64,000 nt of DNA from an uncultured Flavobacteriaceae bacterium (GTDB taxonomy: Bacteria; Bacteroidota; Bacteroidia; Flavobacteriales; Flavobacteriaceae): assembly GCA_947495135.1 (NCBI GenBank), contig CANLXN010000006.1, positions 225,237 to 289,236 on the forward strand. Direction: 5' to 3'. Shown piece after piece: positions 46,517 through 55,688 of the stretch. Every line of letters starts with the position of its first letter. Positions within the stretch are counted from its first letter, which is position 1. The notes beneath the pieces are model-generated. The model made no database searches. It saw only the letters and a program-made list of their open reading frames with translations, and was not told the DNA's origin. The position numbers were made by a program, and so were the translations under genes.

Positions 46517-47580
46517 ATGGCAAAAGAAATTTTAGTTCCTGATGGCTTATTGTCCTCTATTGTTAGTTGAGAATTATAAATTTTCTCAAGCCTCATTTTA
46601 GTATTTGACAATCCCAATCCGTTAGAGAAAACTTTATTTTTATCAATAATACCAACTCCGGTGTCTTCAATAGAAAAGGCCAAATGGCTATCCAACTCCA
46701 CAATTTTAATCGTCAATAGTGAGGGCTCAACTTTAGCAGCAATTCCATGGTTAACTGCATTCTCAACCAAAGGTTGTAACAGCATAGGAGCAATTCTATT
46801 GCTGTGGACCGCTTCTGGCACTTCAAAAGAAAATTCTAAGCGCTCTTTTAATCTTATTTGCATCAACTCCAAGTAACTTTTAATAAAATCAATCTCTTCT
46901 TTGATGGTAACGAACTCGTTTTGAGAAGCATAATTCTGATATCTAAAAAGATCTGACAATTGTATGATTAACTCTCGAGTCCTTTCATTCTCTGGTGGTA
47001 TGGTCGCATTAATAGAGTTAAATAAATTATGCAGGAAATGTGGATTTAATTGAGACTTTAATGCGGTAATTTCACTTCTCAAAGTCGTTTCTCGAAGAAG
47101 CGCCTTTTCCTTTTCCTCCTTTTTGAACCTATTGAAATAGCCATAAGCGTGCACAAAACCAAATTGCACAAAATAAAACAGCATAAAAGTATATAGTGTC
47201 CAGATTACTTTATAACCTCCCCAATACATGGCCCAACCAAATATTTTTGTTACCCCTAGCAGGGCAAAGTAACATATAGCAATGTACAGTGGTAGAAAAA
47301 TTAAATGTGAAAGGAGCTGAACTCGAAGGGTATATTTTCTTAACACGATTGAAGTGATATACCAAATAGGAATTGTCACCAAAAAACTAATCAGAAATTG
47401 AACTCCTCCAGAGGCAAAAAACTCTTCCACGTGAAAATAGGATGGATGCCCTGGTTTAAATCCGCCCCACGAAATCCAACTAGCGGTGTAGTAAATAATG
47501 GTTGAAAAATAATAGAACCCTAGAAATAAGGCAATATCCTTCTTACTCACATATCGATTAATTTCTTTCCACACGTTCAT
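46513..47580 (-). CDS. LytS/YehU-type sensor histidine kinase
   Basis: Protein of 355 aa from the ATG at 47580 (a TTG upstream at 47613 is less likely). Four N-terminal membrane helices (residues ~13-145), then a short coiled coil (FKKEEKEKALLRE) and the His_kinase domain with LKSQLNPHFLHNLFNSINA (phosphoacceptor His in NPHFLHN). The ATPase part has LVENAVNHGI, FSIEDTGVGI and GLGLSNTKMRLE. It phosphorylates the downstream LytTR regulator, whose TTG start overlaps its stop. No extracellular sensor domain of size is present, so it probably senses within the membrane. Confidence 0.92.
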   Translation of the reverse strand: MNVWKEINRYVSKKDIALFLGFYYFSTIIYYTASWISWGGFKPGHPSYFHVEEFFASGGVQFLISFLVTIPIWYITSIVLRKYTLRVQLLSHLIFLPLYIAICYFALLGVTKIFGWAMYWGGYKVIWTLYTFMLFYFVQFGFVHAYGYFNRFKKEEKEKALLRETTLRSEITALKSQLNPHFLHNLFNSINATIPPENERTRELIIQLSDLFRYQNYASQNEFVTIKEEIDFIKSYLELMQIRLKERLEFSFEVPEAVHSNRIAPMLLQPLVENAVNHGIAAKVEPSLLTIKIVELDSHLAFSIEDTGVGIIDKNKVFSNGLGLSNTKMRLEKIYNSQLTIEDNKPSGTKISFAI

Positions 47581-47847
47581 AGCCCTACAAGATAAAGAAA
47601 CATATGATTTCAACTCTATAATAGTAGTTCAGCTTGTATATATCTAGATGAAATGGATTTTCAATAAATTGTCGTACTCAACTCATGCCAAACCTAATTT
47701 CCAAGTGAGTCAAGTTCTCTCTTTTTTAAAGTTGAGACCACCTTTCTTGGTTTGATGGTGCATGAATGTATTTTAGCTTGGGTAATTCGGGTTGATCTAA
47801 TTTGAAATTTCCTCCTTCTTTTAAGAAATCGAGCCTGATCAAAATAA

Positions 47848-49608
47848 TCACCCTTGTATAAACTTCAACTTAACTAAAAAAGCTTCTGTCATTTCTTTTA
47901 CTGTTTTACGGGCTTCAGAATCGTTGAAGAAATGCCCAACGCCCTCAAATATTTTATATTCAAAATCATTCCCCAAGGCATCCATTTTGTCTTTAAACTC
48001 TGTAAATTCACTAATAGGGGCTAAATGATCCTCTGTTCCGTGAAAGAAAATGGAAGGAACAAGGTTTTTATCTAGCTGATGAAAAGTAGAAATAGATTCG
48101 GGCTTTTGTTCCGAATTTCTCCCAAACCATTTGTTTTTTAGTGTATTATAGGAAGCAGAGTGCACCACAATAGCGTTGGGCTTAGAACTTAGACCTGAAT
48201 TATTTGGCTCCTCATACTCATTTAAAATCGCAGTACAAGCGGCTAAATGCCCTCCAGCCGAAAACCCTGCCGAAACTATTTGATCTGGATTTATACCCAA
48301 CGATTTAGCCTCTGTTCGGGTCCATAAAACGGCAGATTTAGCATCTCTCACGCAATCGAGAAGGTTGGAATTATGGACACCAATTAATCTATATTCAAAC
48401 GAAATAGCGACCATTCCTTTGGCACTATACCTTTGGCAATTTGCATATCCCCATTCAGGTGTTCCAATTTCCCAACCGCCTCCATGGAAAAATAGATAAG
48501 CAGGTCTTTGATCACCTTCTTTAAAATCTTCTGGATAAAAAATATGCGCTTCAAGTTCTATATCCCCAATCCTCTTGTAGATTTTAATAGTAGTGGGTTC
48601 TTTTCTTTTTTCAACCCCCTTTTGAAAACGCTCTTCAATCTGTGCTACAAATGCCGGGTTTTTACAATCGCTTTTAAACTCTGGAATAAGCTCTTTGATA
48701 TACGAAACACCATAATTATCCATACTCTTATTTAGGTGTTCCTGAAATAAATAATCTTTTATTTCCTGATGTGCCTCCAACTCTTGTATTTGTCTATATC
48801 GAGGATGAATTTTATCTAATGAGGCATCAAAGTAGTTGTCAAATTTATATTCGCCTGCAGATTGCGCGGTTATATATGCATCCAGAAACAGCACATAATC
48901 GAGTGATTTTAATAGTTTCGGGTCGTTAAAACTGCCTTGAGCTATATCACGATAGTAGGTGTTAGGTACTGAAAGATTTTCTTGAGTGCGCTGTTTGTAT
49001 AATGGTGGATGGACTATTTTATAAAGTTTATTTCTAAATGTTATATCGGATAAGATCTTTTCATCAAAAATCTCATTTACGTCATTCTTCGCCTTAAATG
49101 CTTCATGCTTTTTGAGGTAGACTAATTCCAAAGAATCTAGTATAGAATTAATAGTAGCGGAAGACTGACCATAAAAATCGATACCATTAATATATTTTCG
49201 GTTGGAATTAATCTCATCACGCATGGATTTTAGATGATTGTTATGCTCTGCGCCCTTACCAGAAACCATCTTTTCGTCATTGAAATCTATATAGAGCGAA
49301 TCCTTTGGAGAAATAAATAAATCGATTTCATTTGATTCATGTGAAATTGTATAAAAATCAGATTCTTTTAAAGGCAGCTCTATTCTAAAAGTGCCGTCTG
49401 GGTTTAAATCAATGATGGAATCCCCTATACTTAGCCTATCTATCCAAGAATCGATAAGAGTCACTGCCCCGTTTCTCAACTTAATGGTCTTTGACCAGTT
49501 AACGTCGACCTTCCCTGTTATTATCGCCGAATCTGTTTTCTGCTTAGATGTACATGAACAAAATGCGAAGTTGATAGATAAAAGTATAAATAATGCTTTA
49601 GTAGTCAT
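47848..49608 (-). CDS. Lipoprotein fusion of a TlpA-type N-domain and an alpha/beta-hydrolase (esterase)
   Basis: Protein of 586 aa from the ATG at 49608, which gives a signal peptide and lipobox (FAFCSC). Residues ~25-300 resemble the N-terminal beta/helical domain found before thioredoxin folds in Bacteroidota TlpA proteins (IIDLNPDGTFRIELPL, FISPKDSLYIDFND), but no thioredoxin motif follows. Residues ~320-580 are a carboxylesterase-like hydrolase with oxyanion loop FFHGGGW, nucleophile elbow AGFSAGGHLA, Asp in GTEDHLAPI and His in GVGHFFND. Acts in the envelope; substrate unknown. The domain pairing is the notable point. Confidence 0.78.
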   Translation of the reverse strand: MTTKALFILLSINFAFCSCTSKQKTDSAIITGKVDVNWSKTIKLRNGAVTLIDSWIDRLSIGDSIIDLNPDGTFRIELPLKESDFYTISHESNEIDLFISPKDSLYIDFNDEKMVSGKGAEHNNHLKSMRDEINSNRKYINGIDFYGQSSATINSILDSLELVYLKKHEAFKAKNDVNEIFDEKILSDITFRNKLYKIVHPPLYKQRTQENLSVPNTYYRDIAQGSFNDPKLLKSLDYVLFLDAYITAQSAGEYKFDNYFDASLDKIHPRYRQIQELEAHQEIKDYLFQEHLNKSMDNYGVSYIKELIPEFKSDCKNPAFVAQIEERFQKGVEKRKEPTTIKIYKRIGDIELEAHIFYPEDFKEGDQRPAYLFFHGGGWEIGTPEWGYANCQRYSAKGMVAISFEYRLIGVHNSNLLDCVRDAKSAVLWTRTEAKSLGINPDQIVSAGFSAGGHLAACTAILNEYEEPNNSGLSSKPNAIVVHSASYNTLKNKWFGRNSEQKPESISTFHQLDKNLVPSIFFHGTEDHLAPISEFTEFKDKMDALGNDFEYKIFEGVGHFFNDSEARKTVKEMTEAFLVKLKFIQG

Positions 49609-49760
49609 TTGGCTTAGTTTTTCTAAGGAGAATACTTTTGAAGAATTGTTACACTTTCTAAAAGGTAGATGAAGAACTTTGCTCTGAGAATTCAAGATAA
49701 ACCATCACTTTTACGCGTGTAGATTTTCAGTTTACCTCAATCTTAATACTTCAAATTAAT

Positions 49761-50270
49761 TTATATCTCGTTAGTATTACTTTTTCGATCTAACAATAAT
49801 TCTTTTGCCGCATCCTTGGCGGCTTGAATACGCTTGGGGTCCGTTGCAATCATTTCCAATTCAGTATTTGACTTGTAAAAAAATCGATTCTTTAAATATT
49901 CTGTTCTAGTATAATTTTCTGGTAGTTCAGGTCTATCTGTGAGTTGAAACGTATCCTCAAGATCGGTTCTGTTTTGATCCTTACTTACCGTAAGTTTTAT
50001 TAAAAAATAGTATCCCATTCCAAGAAAAACTAATACCACAACTACAGATCCCAATATCCACAGAGAATTTGTTAACCCAAACCAATTTTCAAAGTTCTGC
50101 ATGAATAGCAACAAAAAACTAGCCATCACCGCTCCGTAAACCGCAAGAGTAGATTTGTTCGCTTCAAGCACAGTTTGACAGGAAGAACATAAAATTCTAT
50201 TCGATAATTTGGATAAAGTGAGTATATCCAGAAAATTTAGTCTCCCACTACATTTAGGGCATTTAGCCAT
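49761..50270 (-). CDS. Zinc-ribbon membrane protein
   Basis: Protein of 169 aa from the ATG at 50270; the upstream TTG at 50282 is less likely. The N-terminus has two CxxC knuckles (MAKCPKCSG and ILCSSCQ) forming a zinc ribbon, then two membrane helices (~residues 43-62 and 69-92) and a soluble C-terminal tail with YTRTEYLKNRFFY and a helical AAKDAAKELL. No family function is known to me. Confidence 0.65.
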   Translation of the reverse strand: MAKCPKCSGRLNFLDILTLSKLSNRILCSSCQTVLEANKSTLAVYGAVMASFLLLFMQNFENWFGLTNSLWILGSVVVVLVFLGMGYYFLIKLTVSKDQNRTDLEDTFQLTDRPELPENYTRTEYLKNRFFYKSNTELEMIATDPKRIQAAKDAAKELLLDRKSNTNEI

Positions 50271-50342
50271 ACACTGATTCAAGTTTTACCGAAAAATCTC
50301 CATTATTCCTTTTTTGACAATAACTTTTCTACTCACTTTATT

Positions 50343-50645
50343 CTAAATAGTTGCGAATGTCTCCATTTCAGATCCAAGTGATGACATAAAAGTAGAAACA
50401 ATAATGAATAAAAATCCTCCTATAAATAAGGTTACTAATTGAAGTAATCCTAGATACCATTTCCCTTTAAATACTTGCCAAACCCCTGCTATTAGTAAGA
50501 GGGTCGTAGTAAATAGCAAAGAGTAATCTAACAGCTCCAGAATGGTATTATTAGTTGATGATACCAGAAATACATAGAACAAAATAGATATGACGAACAA
50601 TAACCAAGGTATCCACCATTTTTGTAAAACATACTTTTTTAGCAT
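50343..50645 (-). CDS. Small membrane protein of unknown function
   Basis: Protein of 100 aa from the ATG at 50645 (the TTG at 50666 is less likely). Three membrane helices (~12-30, 37-58, 66-90) after a basic start (MLKKYVLQKWW). No recognised family; single gene flanked by non-coding gaps of 60-70 bases. Confidence 0.55.
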   Translation of the reverse strand: MLKKYVLQKWWIPWLLFVISILFYVFLVSSTNNTILELLDYSLLFTTTLLLIAGVWQVFKGKWYLGLLQLVTLFIGGFLFIIVSTFMSSLGSEMETFATI

Positions 50646-50709
50646 TCTGTCATTTTCTATAAACAATAACGGCTTCTATTTTCTATTTCCAAGAACCAAT
50701 GAGTGGCCT

Positions 50710-51258
50710 TTATTTTAAATTTAGTTGCCAAGAAACACCAAATCTATCCTCAACAAAAGCAAATTTTGAACTCCAGCCATAGTTGTCTAATGGCATTAAA
50801 ATTGTACCGCCATCCGAAAGTTTTGCAAAGAGATTTTCAATTTCAATAGTGGAACTACATTCAACAAAAACAGAAACACCGGGTGTGAAAGTCCATTCGT
50901 GCTTTATGTAACTATCGCTGCAGGCAAATTTACTCCCATTCAACTCGAATGTTGCCATCAAAATTGTTCCCTCCTTAGCGGGGCCATCTTTCCCATACCT
51001 TTGAACATCCACAACTCTCGAATTTTCAAACAAGCTTATATAGAAGTTCATGGCCTCTTCCGCATTGTTTTCCTGAAATGTGAAAAATGTTGCAATCTGT
51101 TTGTTTGCATCACCTTCCGACACTGCCACTAACTTTTTTAAGTTTGTAAGTTCACTCCGCAATGCTATTAACTCTTCATTGGCGTCATTTTTACTGTTGG
51201 AATTAGAACAGCTGTTTATAAAGAACATGAGAATGAGCAGAGAAATAATTTTGTTCAT
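50710..51258 (-). CDS. VOC-fold (PhnB/3-demethylubiquinone-MT-like) lipoprotein
   Basis: Protein of 182 aa. Residues 1-~20 are a signal peptide with lipobox (MFFINSCSNS), then a short coiled segment (NEELIALRSELTNLKKL) and a VOC domain from ~50: FFTFQENNAEEAMNFYISLF, NGSKFACSDSY and WSSKFAFVEDRFGVSWQL. Cytoplasmic VOC proteins of this type are common, but an exported lipid-anchored one is unusual. It lies 15 bases before another VOC gene on the same strand (gene order from upstream: AraC, VOC, this). Ligand unknown. Confidence 0.75.
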   Translation of the reverse strand: MNKIISLLILMFFINSCSNSNSKNDANEELIALRSELTNLKKLVAVSEGDANKQIATFFTFQENNAEEAMNFYISLFENSRVVDVQRYGKDGPAKEGTILMATFELNGSKFACSDSYIKHEWTFTPGVSVFVECSSTIEIENLFAKLSDGGTILMPLDNYGWSSKFAFVEDRFGVSWQLNLK

Positions 51259-51273
51259 TTTCTAAGTTTTATA

Positions 51274-51669
51274 TTAAAGTGTTTCTACAATTTGAATGTT
51301 ATTTCCGCAAGTGTCATTAAAAACCGCAAATTTCACCGTTCCCATTTCGGTTGGTTTTACGCTAAAATCGACATCAAGTTTTAAGAGTCTTTGGTATTCT
51401 GCTTCTACATCGTCAACGTCAAATTGGGTATAAGGATATCCTGCTTCCATTAATGCATCTTGAAATACTTTAGAGGGTTCAAAATGGTTTGGTGCAGGTT
51501 CCAATAATAATTCTGGCCCATCTTGCCATTCTGGTGAAACTAAGGTGAGCCAGCGATTGCCTCCTTCTAATGGAAGATCCCGCTTTTTAATGAAACCTAA
51601 TTTCTCGGTATAAAAATTTAAAGCTTTTTCTTGATCTCTAACAGGAATACTAATGAGTGTTACTTTCAT
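51274..51669 (-). CDS. VOC family protein
   Basis: Protein of 131 aa with two VOC half-domains: VTLISIPVRDQEKALNFYTEKLGF and, in the second half, PYTQFDVDDVEAEYQRLLK, ending in GNNIQIVETL. It resembles glyoxalase/bleomycin-resistance proteins that bind small ligands or metals. The gene starts 11 bases after the AraC-type HTH gene, which may regulate it. The specific reaction is unknown. Confidence 0.82.
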   Translation of the reverse strand: MKVTLISIPVRDQEKALNFYTEKLGFIKKRDLPLEGGNRWLTLVSPEWQDGPELLLEPAPNHFEPSKVFQDALMEAGYPYTQFDVDDVEAEYQRLLKLDVDFSVKPTEMGTVKFAVFNDTCGNNIQIVETL

Positions 51670-51680
51670 CTTTATTTTAT

Positions 51681-52106
51681 TTATGAATCCTCCAAAGTTG
51701 AGAATTCTAAATTTATTTTACTTCTCGAAAGTTGCTCTTTTTGATATTCGGAGGGTGATTTCCCTGTTTTCGTTTTGAATAATGTACTGAACGAACCTAA
51801 ACTTTCAAAACCGACAGCGAAACAGGTTTCAGTTACCGACATTCCGTTTATTAGATGCTCTTTAGATTTCTCAATTCGTGTATCAATTAAGTATTGTTTA
51901 GGAGTTATTCCGTAGTACTTTTTGAACAGGCGTAACAAGTGATACTTTGAAACAAGCTGAATATTGGATAGTAAGTCCAGATTTAAATTGGCTTCGCAAT
52001 TATTTTTAATATAGTTCCGAATACCAATTACGGTTTTAACTTGTTCTTCACTCGAATAAACAATGCTACGAATTCTATTAAGTTCTTTTTCGTAAAATGT
52101 CATCAT
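51681..52106 (-). CDS. AraC-family HTH regulator (HTH-only)
   Basis: Protein of 141 aa from the ATG at 52106 (ATG at 52103 equally possible; a TTG at 52178 gives a longer form). It is essentially the AraC DNA-binding domain: first HTH in NLDLLSNIQLVSKYHLLRLFKK, second in SVTETCFAVGFESLGSFSTLFKTKTG, with the typical spacing. No ligand-binding domain is attached. It is followed by two VOC-domain genes, so it may control them. Confidence 0.85.
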   Translation of the reverse strand: MMTFYEKELNRIRSIVYSSEEQVKTVIGIRNYIKNNCEANLNLDLLSNIQLVSKYHLLRLFKKYYGITPKQYLIDTRIEKSKEHLINGMSVTETCFAVGFESLGSFSTLFKTKTGKSPSEYQKEQLSRSKINLEFSTLEDS

Positions 52107-52216
52107 TGAGTTTTTCTTAAAATACCGACGGTGGCTTTGAAAAACATTCGTATCAGTTTTATGATTTTTACCTATCAAATATAGTCGAAATTAGGTAGAC
52201 GACTTCTTTTATAACC

Positions 52217-52348
52217 TTACCTGCTGTTTTCAATCATTTTTAATGTGAATTCCATTTCAGTATCAACTTCGTTCATAAAATCATTAATAGTTCGTCGTAG
52301 TTCGACTAAAGATAGCAAAAGAGAGCGAATTTCCCTATTGACAACTAA
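52217..52348 (-). pseudogene. Short coding-like fragment upstream of the AraC gene
   Basis: On the minus strand about 43 codons are open and end at TAA (52217-52219). They encode a helical, charged sequence (VNREIRSLLLSLVELRRT, then DFMNEVDTEMEFTLKMIE). There is no ATG near the beginning of the stretch and a stop lies upstream in frame. It could be a gene remnant or a short peptide started at an internal codon; low certainty. Confidence 0.22.
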
Positions 52349-52393
52349 TTACTGGATCCTTGAATGGCCTCTAGTGTTGGTAATTACTATAAT

Positions 52394-52867
52394 CTAGGTC
52401 ATTAAAAAGATTAAATCTGCTATCAATAGTATCTGAAATATAAAAAGTAACGTACCTATTTTCTTTTTATAACGAAAAGCTGCAAAAATTAAAATAATAA
52501 TGAGTAATGGAAGAACGAGTCCAGATGCAATTCTTAAGGAGTAGAAAGATTTTTCTTTAGATGAAATTAATCTATACCAGTTTACCTTTTTAAATATTGG
52601 AGAAACGGAATATTCAATTTTTTTATTCACTAGATCTAATTCTGCAAAATCTTCCGCTACTAAAAATTTATGTTTACTCGTAATTACTTTATACGAATAA
52701 TGATAGTTTCTTGCCGCATTGTAATATTGCTGTCGCTCACTTTGCACCTCAATAATTTCATCATTGACTATTCTTCCGGGTAAAACAAAATCGGCTAAGA
52801 TGAACAACGCAATCAAAGTAAATGATGCATATATTGATAGACGTAATTTCTGCTGATGTTTATACAT
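52394..52867 (-). CDS. Membrane protein of unknown function
   Basis: Protein of 157 aa with an N-terminal helix (residues ~9-28), a ~80-residue extracytoplasmic segment (including RQQYYNAARNYHYSYKVIT), and two C-terminal helices (~113-130 and 136-155). No known family is recognised. Single-gene unit between non-coding gaps. Confidence 0.6.
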   Translation of the reverse strand: MYKHQQKLRLSIYASFTLIALFILADFVLPGRIVNDEIIEVQSERQQYYNAARNYHYSYKVITSKHKFLVAEDFAELDLVNKKIEYSVSPIFKKVNWYRLISSKEKSFYSLRIASGLVLPLLIIILIFAAFRYKKKIGTLLFIFQILLIADLIFLMT

Positions 52868-53229
52868 CCTTTAATTTTAATTGCTCGTCCATGTGTTTTA
52901 TAAGTTGTTCAGTTTAGACATTATCTATAATTGTGTCGCGACTTTCATTATTAGTAATTTCTGTTTTCTTCAAGATGCTTTCAATTTAAGAATTATCTAT
53001 CGTTTGTCTATCATTTGTTTTTTAAAAACCCATATTCTATGGTCTTTATATTTTGAATATTGCCCAACGAATTCTTAGATAAAGTTACCAAATCTATATA
53101 ATAGCCAGGCTGTAGCATGTTATAAGATATAGTCTTTTTACAGTGACGTCGATCTTATTTCATACTTATACATTCGTTTTATCATTTTCGCCCAATTACT
53201 GATATTACAAATATTATGATTGCTATTTT
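52868..53229. other. 362-base intergenic region
   Basis: No plausible gene: the plus-strand open frame of 65 codons here has no homology and odd composition. At 53062-53068 the minus strand reads GTTGGGC, the integron-core-like heptamer; no matching inverse core is seen near the preceding gene end. Otherwise AT-rich and featureless. Confidence 0.45.
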
Positions 53230-54303
53230 TTACTTCCAAGGTCCATTTGCTGTTATATTTTTTATTTCCCCATTTTTGTCAATTCTATACAAACCACCTG
53301 CACAGCCTAACCAAACATTTCCCTTTTTGTCTTTTAAAAACGCCATTGTAGGAACTGGAACTTTATAATTCACAAACGCATTATTTTTGTAATTATAGAC
53401 TCCACTGCCAGTTGTACTCATCCATAAATCGTTTGAGTGGTCTTTGTAAATCCCGTAAACATCATTGTCGCTCAGCCCCTTTATTCCAGGGAAGTGAGCA
53501 AATTTTTGGCCATCATATTTGTTCAATCCACCGTTGCCAGATCGTTTTTCGACATCAGGGTTATCTTTCTCTGCCACTCGAGTTCCAATCCAAACGTTTC
53601 CGGCATTGTCTTCCAGAATTGATTGGACATTGTTCGAGTTTAAACCCTCTTTCGTTGTGAAATGAACAAATGAATTTCCATCAAACTTACTAGCTCCGTA
53701 ACCGTCTCTTCCAAACCAAATATTACCATCGCTATCTTCTGAAATAGCCGTGATCCAATTTTTTGTATCGGGATTGATTATAGTTTCTACTTTCGCATAA
53801 GGAATTGAAAAACGTTCAAATATAGTTCCATCGAATTTACAAACTCCGCCCCAAGTTCCAATCCAAAAATTTTCTTTGCTGTCGATAAATATATTGCTGA
53901 CCATATTGCTACAAAGCCCATCTTTTTCTGAATAATTTGTAAATATTTTTCCGTCAAATTTAGATACTCCCTCGCCTGTTCCAAACCATAAGTTGCCAAT
54001 ACTATCCTCGATAACGCTTGTTATTCGATTACTTGGCAAACCTTCTTTTGTAGTAAGATATTTCAGCGTATTTCCATCAAATTTTGCAACTCCCTTTTCT
54101 AAGGTGCCAAACCAAATATTGTCTTTTGAATCTTGAAATATTTCTACCACGTATGCTCCAATTTGTGAATCTACGTTGTCAGATTGCGTATCAATAACAG
54201 TATCATTTTCTCTATTTGAGTGAGATTGTCCTCTACAAGAAGTTATAAAAGAGATTACGAAAACTAATAAACATATTCTTGAAAATAAATAAGCGGCTTT
54301 CAT
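53230..54303 (-). CDS. Stand-alone two-component-regulator propeller lipoprotein
   Basis: Protein of 357 aa with a signal peptide and lipobox (SFITSCRG). From residue ~45 to the end it has about seven Reg_prop beta-blade repeats: DSKDNIWFGTLEKGVAKFDG, DSIGNLWFGTGEGVSKFDG, DSKENFWIGTWGGVCKFDG. In hybrid two-component systems such propellers form the periplasmic sensor; here no transmembrane or kinase domain follows, so it is a free lipoprotein. A candidate -7 box (TAAGTTTG on the minus strand, 54317-54324) lies close to the ATG. Confidence 0.8.
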   Translation of the reverse strand: MKAAYLFSRICLLVFVISFITSCRGQSHSNRENDTVIDTQSDNVDSQIGAYVVEIFQDSKDNIWFGTLEKGVAKFDGNTLKYLTTKEGLPSNRITSVIEDSIGNLWFGTGEGVSKFDGKIFTNYSEKDGLCSNMVSNIFIDSKENFWIGTWGGVCKFDGTIFERFSIPYAKVETIINPDTKNWITAISEDSDGNIWFGRDGYGASKFDGNSFVHFTTKEGLNSNNVQSILEDNAGNVWIGTRVAEKDNPDVEKRSGNGGLNKYDGQKFAHFPGIKGLSDNDVYGIYKDHSNDLWMSTTGSGVYNYKNNAFVNYKVPVPTMAFLKDKKGNVWLGCAGGLYRIDKNGEIKNITANGPWK

Positions 54304-54426
54304 GGGTGTTTTTTTTCAAACTTAAAACGAAAGTTATTCTTTTGACGTTTTCAAATGTGAAATTATGCCAAAGAAATGTAAATTTTCAATAGAACACTTG
54401 TGCTGTTCTCGTAAAAGACGGATAAG

Positions 54427-54457
54427 AAAAATGCAAACCATTTGATTTGCATTTTTT
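54427..54457. terminator. Bidirectional terminator
   Basis: Perfect 11-bp stem AAAAATGCAAA/TTTGCATTTTT with an 8-nt loop, A-rich on one side and T-rich on the other. It lies downstream of the DUF4287/DUF5655 gene. A second small hairpin, AGAACA/TGTTCT, lies 30 bases to the left. Confidence 0.8.
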
Positions 54458-54494
54458 CTACTATTCGCATGACGCACAGTACTATGTTAAATAC

Positions 54495-55037
54495 TTATTC
54501 AGCCATTTGGTAGGCCTCTTTCAGCCATTCCTTCAATTGTTCATCGACTTGACTTATGTTGGTCAATCGTACTCTATGCGTACACATTGTCCCAAATGGC
54601 CCTGAATTCTCAAGACGGTCGGTGGTTGGTTTTTCTTTTAATTTTAAACCTAAATCGACTCTAGATTTAGTGGCAGGTTTTATAACTGCAAATTTCTTTG
54701 ATCTATCGAAACTCACTTCTGTTTTTTTTGGTGAGATTCGCACATCCTCACCAAATTCTTTGACCATAGCAATTAGATTTTCGTAAATTGGAAATAAGTG
54801 TTCTTTGCCTTGGTATTGAATGGTTATTAAATCTTCTGCTGTTGATTTATCTTCTTTAGATAAAGAAACAATTGTATTGGCGAAACCGTGTGTTACATTA
54901 TGTTCTTTCTTAAGGTAATTTACTGCTTCAGAGTGTTTGGCGAATGTTTTAGTCTTTAATAATGATTTCCATTCGGTTAAAGATTTACCTGTTTTTTCAG
55001 GCATATTATCGATCATTGTTTGAAGAGCTTTCTCCAT
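54495..55037 (-). CDS. DUF4287 / DUF5655 protein
   Basis: Protein of 180 aa, cytoplasmic. Residues ~1-65 match DUF4287 (MIDNMPEKTGKSLTEWKSLL, KKEHNVTHGFANTIV) and ~75-180 match DUF5655 (EDVRISPKKTEVSFDRSKKFAVIKP, ending with FGTMCTHRVRLTNISQVDEQL). The fusion is a known small family of unknown function; a nucleic-acid or protein-binding role has been proposed for parts of it, not shown. It starts 3 bases after the SRPBCC gene stop, so the two are probably co-transcribed. Confidence 0.85.
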   Translation of the reverse strand: MEKALQTMIDNMPEKTGKSLTEWKSLLKTKTFAKHSEAVNYLKKEHNVTHGFANTIVSLSKEDKSTAEDLITIQYQGKEHLFPIYENLIAMVKEFGEDVRISPKKTEVSFDRSKKFAVIKPATKSRVDLGLKLKEKPTTDRLENSGPFGTMCTHRVRLTNISQVDEQLKEWLKEAYQMAE

Positions 55038-55040
55038 AAT

Positions 55041-55628
55041 TTAATATTTTAAGCGTGGTTTTCCTGTTTCTAAAAATGAAATAAGATTAAGATATGACTG
55101 TTCATTCCCTTGAATGAAAAATTTCATCATAGACCTATACTTTTCATTGTTTTTATAGCCAATTCCATAAGAGGTAACTTTCGTTTTCGTAGGACTTATT
55201 TCATCAAAAAGAATCATGTTATATAAATCCCTTTCATCATCTTTCATAAATTCTGGGAAGTTTTTTGTGATTTCAGCTTGAAGGGTTAACATTCGTCTTG
55301 GCACATAATTGCGAATATGAAGCGTAATTGTGGATTCATCACCAATTTTTCCGTCTTTATTATAGTTGGTTTTAATCATCCCATTGACTTTAAAATCCAT
55401 TTCTGCAATTGCTGTAGCCCAACTTTCCCAGCCCTTTTTAGTTGTATAGGCATTCCAGACAGAGTCCAATGATACGTTCACTATAAAAGATTGTTTCAAA
55501 ATCACATTATTTACGTCTGAAGAATCTATTTCTGATATAATTCTATTCTCCGAAAAACTATTGGACGTTTGAGCGATGAGTACAACTGGAAATGACAAGA
55601 ATATAATTTGAAGTAATAATCGTTTCAT
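55041..55628 (-). CDS. Secreted SRPBCC (START/AHA1-like) domain protein
   Basis: Protein of 195 aa with a signal peptide (ending VVLIAQ). The remainder is an SRPBCC helix-grip fold: VNVSLDSVWNAYTTKKGWESWATAIAEMDFKV, a central strand pair IGDESTITLHIRNYVPRRMLTL and C-terminal helix YRSMMKFFIQGNEQSYLNL. It likely binds a hydrophobic ligand. Exported SRPBCC proteins are less common than cytoplasmic ones. It lies immediately upstream of the DUF4287/DUF5655 gene. Confidence 0.78.
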   Translation of the reverse strand: MKRLLLQIIFLSFPVVLIAQTSNSFSENRIISEIDSSDVNNVILKQSFIVNVSLDSVWNAYTTKKGWESWATAIAEMDFKVNGMIKTNYNKDGKIGDESTITLHIRNYVPRRMLTLQAEITKNFPEFMKDDERDLYNMILFDEISPTKTKVTSYGIGYKNNEKYRSMMKFFIQGNEQSYLNLISFLETGKPRLKY

Positions 55629-55688
55629 AGTATTGTAATTGAATAATCACAAATTAAGAAATATTTGAACTAAAGAGATAGTAGAAAA

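Noticed and set aside
53062..53068. GTTGGGC (minus strand) as a proven integron core site
   Set aside because: A single heptamer is expected by chance; no inverse core partner or integrase was found nearby.
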